From contig NZ_JAAGLT010000005.1 in assembly GCF_010548275.1 (NCBI RefSeq), positions 186,001-250,000 on the forward strand: a stretch of DNA of 64,000 nt. The letters are read 5' to 3'. Positions 57,587-64,000 of this stretch are shown in pieces; within the stretch, counting starts at the first letter, position 1; each line of letters begins with the position of its first letter. The notes beneath the pieces were generated by a model. It worked only from the letters and a program-made list of their open reading frames with translations. It was not told the DNA's origin and made no database searches. The stretch is from Streptomyces sp. SID12488. GTDB taxonomy: Bacteria > Actinomycetota > Actinomycetes > Streptomycetales > Streptomycetaceae. Position numbers and translations under genes: made by a program.

Positions 57587-57738
57587 CACGGTGACCGACC
57601 CTATCGGGGGATCGCTCCTGGGCTTTCGCCGCCCCGGAAACCTGCCGTTCACCGGTTTCACGTGATTCTCAGCCAGCGCTGACACACATCTAACATTCGC
57701 CTAATCAACCGCACAGTCACGGCCGCCAGCATCACGGC

Positions 57739-58755
57739 ATGGCCTCTGAGAGAGCTCCCCGGCGTCGGTCGCTCGTCTACATCGTCCTCGCCTCCGCGGT
57801 CGTCATGGGCGGTACGGGCGTGGGCACCGCGTATCTGAAGGCACAGGCTCACGCGGACGCGGGCCGCGTAACGTCGGCGGCGGCAGCGGCGCCCGTGCGG
57901 GCCCGCGCGAGCGAGGAGGCGTCGGTGGAACCGGTCGCGGAGCCCACTGTGGAAGCGACACCCACAGTGGAACCGGACACTCTGCTGTCCGCGGCGATGA
58001 AGCCGGTGACAGCGGCGGCCGAGGACGGGGCCGAGGTGTCCGTGGCCGTGCTCGACGTCGAGTCGGGCGACAGCGCCACGTACGGGGACGGGACGTTCGA
58101 CACGGCGAGCATCGTCAAGGTGGACATCCTGGCGACGCTGCTGCTCCAGGCGCAGGACGAGGACCGGAGTCTCACCGCGCGGGAGAAGCGGTTGGCCACC
58201 TCGATGATCGAGGTCAGCGACAACGCCTCGGCGTCGGCACTGTGGACGGCGATCGGCGGGGCGGAGGGTCTGGCCGCCGCCAACAAGCGCTTCGGGCTGA
58301 CGGACACCGAGGGCGGCTCGGGCATGCTGTGGGGCCTGACCCAGACCAGGGCGGCCGATCAGCTCACCCTGCTCCAGCAGGTGTTCGCGAAGAACGGGGC
58401 CAAGGACGACAACGGGGAGTCGCCGAAACTCAGCGAGGCGTCCCGGACATATCTCCAGGGCCTGATGGGCTCCATAGCCGAGGACCAGGACTGGGGAGTG
58501 TCGGCCGCGGGTGCCACGAGTACCACCGATCGCCGATTCGCCCTGAAGAACGGGTGGTTGCCGCGTACCGCGACCGGGCTGTGGGACATCAACAGCATCG
58601 GGCGGGTGACGACCGCGGACGGGCGGGAGTTCCTGGTCGCGGTGGTGTCGAACGGCAACACGACGAAGGTGAAGGGGATTTCGCTGGTGGAGTCGGCGGC
58701 GCGGGCGGCGGTTTCGACGTTCACCGTGAAGTCCGGTACCCCCAACCAGTCCTGA
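57739..58755 (+). CDS. Secreted or membrane-anchored serine hydrolase, class A beta-lactamase fold
   Basis: 338 residues. An N-terminal membrane helix (LVYIVLASAVVMGGTGVGTAYL) is followed by an acidic Pro/Ala/Glu linker and the hydrolase domain: Ser124-x-x-Lys127 in TASIVKVDI, SDN (160-162) and KNG (269-271) in place of KTG. It lacks an obvious Glu166-type loop, so it is more likely a penicillin-binding or esterase-like relative than an active beta-lactamase. ATG at 57739. It lies between convergent and tandem neighbours with no clear partner. Confidence 0.82.
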   Translation: MASERAPRRRSLVYIVLASAVVMGGTGVGTAYLKAQAHADAGRVTSAAAAAPVRARASEEASVEPVAEPTVEATPTVEPDTLLSAAMKPVTAAAEDGAEVSVAVLDVESGDSATYGDGTFDTASIVKVDILATLLLQAQDEDRSLTAREKRLATSMIEVSDNASASALWTAIGGAEGLAAANKRFGLTDTEGGSGMLWGLTQTRAADQLTLLQQVFAKNGAKDDNGESPKLSEASRTYLQGLMGSIAEDQDWGVSAAGATSTTDRRFALKNGWLPRTATGLWDINSIGRVTTADGREFLVAVVSNGNTTKVKGISLVESAARAAVSTFTVKSGTPNQS

Positions 58756-58810
58756 CGAGCGGTCAGGTCACCATCAGGTCAAGTCGGGCCAGGTCACCGC
58801 GCGCGAACGC

Positions 58811-60025
58811 TCAGAAGCTGTCGTCGTACGAGTCGAACGAATCATGGGTGGAGTGGTCGGCCGTCCTGCGGCGACCGCGCCACAGCGGGACCGCCGCGAC
58901 CAGGAGCACGACACCGAGGCCGCCGGCGACGGGGCCTGCCCAGTGGAAGGTGTCGTCCTCTTCCGGGGCCGGGTCCGGTCCCGCGCCGAAGTACTCCTTG
59001 CCGTACGCGGTCGACTTGAGTCCCTGCGGCTTGAGTTTGGCTGCCGCCTCGATGGCCGCCGCGGGGTCGATGAAGCCGAAGCCGCGGGAGTCGTCCCGGC
59101 CGCCGTTCGGGGCGTTGCGGGCCGTGTCCTCCAGGAGCTTCTTGATCTGGGCCGGGGTCAGTCCGGGATGGGCGGCCTTGATGAGGGCGACGGCGCCGGA
59201 GACGAACGCGGCGGCGGCGCTCGTGCCCCAGCCCTCGTAGTAGCGGTGGTCGGGGGCCGCGATGACGACGTTGACGCCGGGGGCGCTGACCGTGGCGTAC
59301 CAGCGGCGGGTGGAGAAGGAGGCGCGGGTGCCGTACTTGTCGACGGCGGTCGCGGCGATGACGCCCGGGTAGGCGGCCGGGTAGGAGATGTGGTCGCCCT
59401 TCTCACCGCCGTTGCCGGCCGAGGCGACGACGACGGCGCCCTTCTCCAGGGCGTACTGGACGGCCTCGTCCTCGGCGGGCTCGGGGTGCGCGGACTTGGA
59501 GTCGTCGCCGAGGGAGAGGTTGATGACGTCGGCGCCCTGGTCGGCGGCCCAGCGGATGCCTTCGGCGAGGGCGTTGCCGCGGGTGTTGCGGGCCTTGGCG
59601 CGGGCCGAGTCGCCGTCTTCGAGGATCACGCGGATGGGCAGGATCTTGGCCTGGGGGGCGATGCCCAGGACGCCGTCCTCGTTGTCGTAGCCGTGGCCGT
59701 GACCGGCGATGATGCCGGCCATGGCGGTGCCGTGCTTGGCCCAGGACTCGTCGCCCTGGCTCGCCCCGAAGCCGACCATGTCCTTGCCTTCGAGGACGTT
59801 GCCGACGAGGTCGGGGTGGTCGGCCTCGACGCCGGTGTCGAGCACGGCGACCGTGATGCCCTTGCCCTTGGTCGTCCGCCAGGCCTCCTGCGTGTGCATG
59901 GCGTCCAGGGCCCACTGCTGGGCCCTGATGCTGTCGGCGTACGCGCTGGTGGCGGGCAGGAGCGTGAGGGAACCGGCGAGGAGGAGGACGAGGAGCCCGC
60001 TTCGGGCTGTGCGGGTGCGGGTCAT
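58811..60025 (-). CDS. Mycosin-type subtilisin protease (type VII secretion)
   Basis: 404 residues. Signal peptide LLVLLLAGSLTLLPATSAYA, catalytic Asp63 (VLDTGVEADHPDL), His98 (KHGTAMAGIIAG), oxyanion Asn205 (SAGN) and Ser269 (GWGTSAAAAFVSG), then a C-terminal membrane helix (VAGGLGVVLLVAAVPLW) and a cytoplasmic tail. This is the MycP layout of type VII secretion systems. Its start overlaps the stop of the upstream Pro-rich gene by 4 nt, so the two are made together. No Esx or EccC genes are in this window. Confidence 0.9.
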   Translation of the reverse strand: MTRTRTARSGLLVLLLAGSLTLLPATSAYADSIRAQQWALDAMHTQEAWRTTKGKGITVAVLDTGVEADHPDLVGNVLEGKDMVGFGASQGDESWAKHGTAMAGIIAGHGHGYDNEDGVLGIAPQAKILPIRVILEDGDSARAKARNTRGNALAEGIRWAADQGADVINLSLGDDSKSAHPEPAEDEAVQYALEKGAVVVASAGNGGEKGDHISYPAAYPGVIAATAVDKYGTRASFSTRRWYATVSAPGVNVVIAAPDHRYYEGWGTSAAAAFVSGAVALIKAAHPGLTPAQIKKLLEDTARNAPNGGRDDSRGFGFIDPAAAIEAAAKLKPQGLKSTAYGKEYFGAGPDPAPEEDDTFHWAGPVAGGLGVVLLVAAVPLWRGRRRTADHSTHDSFDSYDDSF

Positions 60026-62295
60026 GACGGCAGCTTCGCGGCCGAGCCGACGGTCTTGCGGAGGGCCCGTTCGACGCGGTCGGCCAGACCCTGCGCCTCG
60101 TGGCCGAGGCCCGCCTGGGCGAGGGCCGTGGTGGCGCCGGACGTCATGGCCTCCTCGGCGGGCTGCGGGGTGTCCACGGTGCGGCCGTCGGCCCAGCCGG
60201 AGACGGCGTAGGTGACGACGGGGGCGTCGGTGAGGACGGAGATGGTCCAGGAGGCGCGCTGGGCGTCCGTGAAGTCGTCGGCGACGGTGTTCTTCGCGGC
60301 GTACGGGCGGGGCATCAGGTCGCTGCGTCGGTCGAGGTTCTCGTTGCTGAAGCGGGTGCGCAGGGCGCGCATCGCGGTGGCGTCGGCCTTGGTGAAGAGG
60401 AGGCCGACGGTGGTGACGTAGCTCTGCGTCTCGTCCGTGTAGGTGGCGCGCAGGAGACGTCGGCAGCCGACCGGCGCGAGGGCCTTGCGCAGCAGCGGGT
60501 CGAAGGCGTCGGCGCAGCCGGTGTCCGGGGCTACGGCGATCCGGGTCCAGGTCCGGTCGGCGCCGCCGGGGCCGGCTCCGTCGCCCTCGATGGTGGGCGG
60601 GAAGAGCTGGTCCACGGGGACGCTGTGCCAGAGCGTCCCGGCCGCGGTGAACGCGGTGCGCGCACCGGCGTCCCCCGATTCGTCGCCGGTCAGCCAACTC
60701 CCGGTCAGCGCACCGCCGATGAGCCCGAGCCCGAGCACGGCACAGGCGACGGCCAGCAGCGCCCGCCCACTGAAGGAGCGGACTCTCGGCGCACCGCCGT
60801 ACACGTCGGGTTGCCCGAGCGAGACGACCGGTCGCCCGGAACCGACGGCACCGTTGTCGCCGTAGGAGGCGCTCCAGGAGAGGGCGGGGTCGGGCATGCC
60901 GGGTGCGGGGGGCGCGTTCGTGGGCCGGGGAGGTTCGGCGGGCGCGGAGGGCATCCCGGCGGCACCCGGCACCTTCGGCGAATCGGCCAGCGGCGGGTTC
61001 GGCAGGTACGGGCGACCGGAAGGGGCGCTCGCCGGACGCGAAGGACCGGCGGGTGCCGGAGGCGTCCCGGCGGCGCCCGGGCGGCCGTTCGGTGCCTGGG
61101 GCGGGTCCGGGAGATACGGGCGGCCGACAGGAGCGGAGGGGGCGTTCGTCGGACGCGGCCGTTCGACGGGTGCCGGGGGCGTCCCGGCGGTGCCCGGCGC
61201 CTTGGGCGGATGACTCACTGACGTGTTCGACAGATACGGGCGGCCGGACGGGGTGTTGCTCGCGGGACGCGAAGGGGCGGCGGGCACCGACGACGTCTCG
61301 GCGGGGGCCGGGCGGGCGTTCGGCGGCTGGGGCGGGACGGCCACAGGCGGGTTCGGGAGATAAGGGCGACCAGAGGGCCCGTTCGCGGAACGCGAAGGAC
61401 CGGCAGGCGCCGACGGCATCTCGCCTTCGCCCGGGCGGCCTTTCGGTGCCTCGGGCGGGTCCGGGAGATACGGGCGGCCGGAGGGCGTGCTCGCGGGACG
61501 CGAAGGACCCGCGGGCGCCGGAGGCGTCTCGGCGGTGCCCGGGCGGCCGTTCGGTGTCCGGGGCGAGCCCAGCCGGTATGGGCGGCCGGTGGGGGCCAGG
61601 GGCTGGTCCGGGGTGCGCGGTCCGGTCTTGGGGGCGGTGGGAGGCAGGTCGGTGGAGCGCGCCTGGTGACCCGGGGCCGGTCTGCCGTTCGGGCCGGGGG
61701 GCGTCTCGCCGGTGTGTGGCTGGTTGTCCGGCCGCGGCGGCGCCTTGCGGAGGCGCCTGGTGATCACGGTCTTGGCGTCGGCGAGGGCGCTCGGGCGCCA
61801 GGGCGCCACGGGTGGCTGGTGGGCCGGGCGCGGCGGCAGGTCGGGCCGGAGACGCGGAGGCACCGAGGCGCGGCCGGCCGGAGGCTCGTCGGGGAGCCGG
61901 GCCGAGGAGGGCGGCGGGGGCGGGGCTATGGGGTCGACGGCTTCCCGGGAGGGAGCACGCAGGTGCGGGAATCGGGGCGGGGCAGCGTCTGTCGCGGTGT
62001 TCGGCGCCGACGCGGGGGCGGCCGGTACGCCCAGAGGCGTCGAGCCGGATGTCAGGGGGCCGGCGGCCGGAGCAGGTGCACCGGATGCACCGGGTGTACG
62101 CCCGGACACGTTCGTCGCGTCACCGGTCGCGTCCGGCTCCCGGCCGTCGCTCCCCGAGCCGTTCCTGGCCGTCGTCGGCGCGGCCGGCGCTTCCTCGGCC
62201 GTGCCGCCCGTACCGTCCGTGACCGGCGGCCCGGTCGGTGGTGGAGGGGTGGCCGGGCGCGGGGGAATGGAGGTACGCCGCGCTTCCGTGCTCAT
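60022..62295 (-). CDS. Pro-rich membrane protein linked to the mycosin
   Basis: 757 residues. Residues 1-505 are Pro/Ala/Gly/Ser-rich, cytoplasmic by topology, with six or so imperfect repeats centred on GRPYLPDPP/GRPYLPNPP. A membrane helix (ALLAVACAVLGLGLIGGALTG, about 510-532) is followed by an external domain of about 225 residues with two Cys (DTGCADAF, GCRRLLRATY), suggesting a disulfide. I do not recognise the external domain. Co-translation with the mycosin suggests a role in a type VII secretion complex or as its substrate. ATG at 62295 with GGGGGG upstream. Confidence 0.8.
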   Translation of the reverse strand: MSTEARRTSIPPRPATPPPPTGPPVTDGTGGTAEEAPAAPTTARNGSGSDGREPDATGDATNVSGRTPGASGAPAPAAGPLTSGSTPLGVPAAPASAPNTATDAAPPRFPHLRAPSREAVDPIAPPPPPSSARLPDEPPAGRASVPPRLRPDLPPRPAHQPPVAPWRPSALADAKTVITRRLRKAPPRPDNQPHTGETPPGPNGRPAPGHQARSTDLPPTAPKTGPRTPDQPLAPTGRPYRLGSPRTPNGRPGTAETPPAPAGPSRPASTPSGRPYLPDPPEAPKGRPGEGEMPSAPAGPSRSANGPSGRPYLPNPPVAVPPQPPNARPAPAETSSVPAAPSRPASNTPSGRPYLSNTSVSHPPKAPGTAGTPPAPVERPRPTNAPSAPVGRPYLPDPPQAPNGRPGAAGTPPAPAGPSRPASAPSGRPYLPNPPLADSPKVPGAAGMPSAPAEPPRPTNAPPAPGMPDPALSWSASYGDNGAVGSGRPVVSLGQPDVYGGAPRVRSFSGRALLAVACAVLGLGLIGGALTGSWLTGDESGDAGARTAFTAAGTLWHSVPVDQLFPPTIEGDGAGPGGADRTWTRIAVAPDTGCADAFDPLLRKALAPVGCRRLLRATYTDETQSYVTTVGLLFTKADATAMRALRTRFSNENLDRRSDLMPRPYAAKNTVADDFTDAQRASWTISVLTDAPVVTYAVSGWADGRTVDTPQPAEEAMTSGATTALAQAGLGHEAQGLADRVERALRKTVGSAAKLPS
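60980..61620 (-). repeat. Imperfect long repeats inside the Pro-rich protein gene
   Basis: Several units of roughly 100-150 bp encode GRPYLPxPPxAPxGRPGxAxTPPAPAG-like sequence. The DNA copies differ in length and point changes but share long identical patches, a sign of repeated duplication. Confidence 0.75.
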
Positions 62296-62778
62296 GCACC
62301 CCCCGTTTCCTCGTACCGGCGCAGGGCCGCGGAGTCCGTGCGGCGCGGGACGCGGCCGTCCCGGGCAGGCATACCCGCGCGGGCGGGCGGCCATCCGTGC
62401 GCGTACCTCCGCGCGTGGTGGCTCCTCCCTGCGTGAAGCGTCACTCTACGGGTTGACACCCACCGAACGGGAACCAGTCCGCGGCACCGGGGCTTCTGCC
62501 CGGATCGTCCCCTGCCCTGCGGTAATCGTGTCCGCCAGACCTCGTCAGACCTCGCCGGACGTCGTTCATGGCACCCGCGCCGCCGACCCGGCCGGTCACG
62601 GCCGGGCCGGCGCTCGGCCGGCGGACGGAGTGTCCCGGGGCGAGAGGGCGGTGTCCCCGGCTCGGCCCTCGCCCCCCCGCCGGGGTGCGGCGGGGGGCGA
62701 GGGCTCTTCGGCTGGGCGCCGGCGATCGGTCCAGGTGCTCTGGCGCCCTCCAACACCCGGAAGGCGTAAGACTGTTGC
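62296..62778. other. Intergenic region upstream of the mycosin operon
   Basis: 483 bp with no convincing gene. It holds the promoter region of the Pro-rich protein/mycosin operon. At 62665-62704 lies a strong hairpin, probably a terminator for the SDR gene. Short open frames here are GC-driven and lack ribosome sites. Confidence 0.5.
62665..62704 (-). terminator. Terminator-like hairpin after the SDR gene
   Basis: GCCCTCGCCCCCCCGCC pairs with GGCGGGGGGCGAGGGC with one extra C and a 7-nt loop. It lies 75 nt past the SDR stop. Confidence 0.7.
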
Positions 62779-63570
62779 CTACACCGGTGTGACGTACGCG
62801 CCCGCGATGCCGCCGTCGACCAGGAAGTCGGTGGCGTTGACGAACGAGGAGTCGTCGCTGGCCAGGAAGGCGACGGCGGCTGCGATCTCGTCGGCCTCGG
62901 CGAACCGTCCGACCGGGATGTGGACGAGCCGGCGGGCGGCACGCTCGGGGTCCTTGGCGAACAGTTCCTGGAGGAGCGGGGTGTTGACCGGTCCCGGGCA
63001 GAGCGCGTTGACGCGGATGCCCTCCCGGGCGAACTGCACGCCCAGTTCACGGGTCATGGCGAGGACGCCGCCCTTGGACGCGGTGTACGAGATCTGGGAG
63101 GTGGCGGCGCCCATCCTCGCCACGAACGAGGCCGTGTTGATGATCGAGCCCTTGCCCTGGCGCCGCATGTAGGGGATCGCGGCCTTGCAGCACAGGAAGA
63201 CGGAGGTCAGGTTGACCTCCTGGACGCGCTTCCAGGCCTCCAGGCCGGTGTCCAGGATCGAGTCGTCGTCGGGCGGCGAGATACCGGCGTTGTTGAACGC
63301 GATGTCGACGCTGCCGTAGGTGTCGTACGCCGTCCTGAAGAGCGTCTCGACCTGCTCGGGGTCGGTGACGTCGACCTTGACGAAGATCCCGCCCACCTCG
63401 TCGGCGGCGGCCTTGCCGCGCGGCTCGTCGATGTCGCCGCAGACGACGTTGGCGCCCTCGGAGGCGAGCCTGCGCGCGGTGGCGAGGCCGATGCCGCTGC
63501 CGGCACCGGTGATGACGGCGGTACGGCCGACGAGGCGTCGGCAGACGATGGCTTCGGTCGATTCGGTCAC
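62779..63570 (-). CDS. Short-chain dehydrogenase/reductase
   Basis: 263 residues of classical SDR: TGAGSGIGLATA (cofactor), FNNAGIS, catalytic Ser in NTASFVARMG, YTASKGG (Tyr and Lys) and the C-terminal FVNATDFLVDGG. NAD(P)-dependent oxidation or reduction of an alcohol or ketone. GTG at 63570 with GGAAGG upstream. It overlaps the stop of the upstream aldehyde dehydrogenase by 4 nt (GTGA), suggesting consecutive steps, an alcohol or ketone and an aldehyde, in one pathway. Confidence 0.9.
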   Translation of the reverse strand: MTESTEAIVCRRLVGRTAVITGAGSGIGLATARRLASEGANVVCGDIDEPRGKAAADEVGGIFVKVDVTDPEQVETLFRTAYDTYGSVDIAFNNAGISPPDDDSILDTGLEAWKRVQEVNLTSVFLCCKAAIPYMRRQGKGSIINTASFVARMGAATSQISYTASKGGVLAMTRELGVQFAREGIRVNALCPGPVNTPLLQELFAKDPERAARRLVHIPVGRFAEADEIAAAVAFLASDDSSFVNATDFLVDGGIAGAYVTPV

Positions 63571-64000
63571 TGTGCGGGGCCTTCCGTGCTGATGAAGACG
63601 TTCTTCGTCTCCGTGAAGGCGGTGAGGGCATCCGGGCCGAGCTCGCGGCCGATCCCGGACTGCTTGAAGCCGCCGAAGGGGGTCGAATAGCGCACGCTGG
63701 AGTGCGAGTTGACGGACAGGTTGCCTGCCCGGACGGCCTGCGACACGCGCAGGGCGCGGCCGACGTCCCGGGTCCAGATGGAGCCGGAGAGTCCGTAGTC
63801 GGTGCCGTTGGCGAGCGCCACGGCGTCCGCCTCGTCGTCGAAGGGGAGGACGACGGCGACCGGGCCGAAGACCTCCTCGACGGCCACGCGCGCGTGCGGG
63901 TCGACGTCGGTGAGGACGGTCGGCGGGAACCAGAAGCCTGGGCCCGCGGGCGCCTCGCCCCGGATGCCGGCCAGGTCGTCGGTGACGTACGCGCGTACGC
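63567..64000 (-). CDS. Aldehyde dehydrogenase, C-terminal part only
   Basis: Partial: the last 144 residues are seen and the N-terminus, with the catalytic Cys, is off the window. Visible motifs are FWFPPTVLTDVDPHARV, EEVFGPVAVVLPFDDEADAV, GLSGSIWTRDVGRAL and TPFGGFKQSGIGRELG, standard for NAD(P)-dependent aldehyde dehydrogenases. Its stop overlaps the SDR start. Confidence 0.92.
   Translation of the reverse strand, partial: VRAYVTDDLAGIRGEAPAGPGFWFPPTVLTDVDPHARVAVEEVFGPVAVVLPFDDEADAVALANGTDYGLSGSIWTRDVGRALRVSQAVRAGNLSVNSHSSVRYSTPFGGFKQSGIGRELGPDALTAFTETKNVFISTEGPAQ

Noticed and set aside
57739..58755. An antibiotic-resistance beta-lactamase
   Set aside because: SxxK, SDN and KNG are present, but no Glu166 loop is evident, the protein is anchored and there is a long linker. 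A general serine hydrolase is safer.
60100..62436. Plus-strand open frames opposite the Pro-rich protein gene
   Set aside because: Gly/Arg-rich shadows of Pro-rich codons with no domain or ribosome site.

Overview
The window is high-GC chromosomal DNA with the codon bias, leaderless genes, tightly overlapping operons and Tat or lipoprotein signals of a Streptomyces. From memory, the gene order (cobA, cobT, cobL, metQ-metI-metN, glpQ1, argH, argR-D-B-J-C, pheT-pheS, rplT-rpmI-infC) resembles the Streptomyces coelicolor SCO1550-SCO1600 region, but I could not align it. No rRNA, tRNA, IS element, CRISPR array or prophage is visible. This is core chromosome with a few accessory islands.

Layout. 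1-8.4 kb: a partial putative glycosyltransferase, a SPOUT RNA methylase and three cobalamin or siroheme genes (cobA, a BluB-CobT fusion with a very long acidic N-terminus, cobL). 8.5-12.1 kb: an acetyltransferase and the methionine importer metQ-metI-metN. 12.5-20.1 kb: two small membrane proteins, an acetyltransferase, a sigma-like factor, glpQ1, an acyltransferase, a TetR-MFS efflux pair and an aldo-keto reductase. 20.3-23.1 kb: argH and argG. 23.2-25.6 kb: a secreted two-repeat protein, a PPOX-fold protein and an L,D-transpeptidase. 25.7-29.1 kb: a three-gene operon encoding a ferric-reductase-like membrane flavoprotein, a secreted protein with three FMN-binding domains and an ApbE flavinyltransferase, probably an extracytosolic electron-transfer system. 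29.2-34.1 kb: argC-J-B-D and argR, coupled by 4-nt overlaps from argC to argD. 34.2-46.7 kb: accessory enzymes and regulators (GH51 arabinofuranosidase, a phosphatase-fold protein lacking its catalytic histidines, a MocR/EamA divergon, a GHL10 hydrolase, a 3-hydroxyacyl-CoA dehydrogenase, a Nudix enzyme, a TPR regulator). 47.0-57.6 kb: a PP2C phosphatase, pheS-pheT, an orphan histidine kinase, an rRNA methylase, infC-rpmI-rplT, a DUF1844 protein and an SseB protein. 57.7-64.0 kb: a beta-lactamase-fold protein, a mycosin operon linked to type VII secretion, an SDR and the end of an aldehyde dehydrogenase.

Regulation visible in the DNA: ARG boxes before argG and argC; an 11-nt-period PHO box between glpQ1 and the acyltransferase; a TetR operator over a leaderless promoter; a MocR divergon whose two start codons share one CATG; a long hairpin-rich leader before infC, which appears to start with the rare codon ATC; and matching AT-rich direct repeats upstream of cobT and of the flavin operon.

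Seven copies of a dispersed GC-rich element (core GCGCAGTTCCCCGCGCCCCT or a longer relative) each sit within about 115 nt of a stop codon. Two copies carry a neighbouring hairpin whose stem changes on both sides while its loop stays the same. This element and the three-flavin operon are the most interesting signals here.
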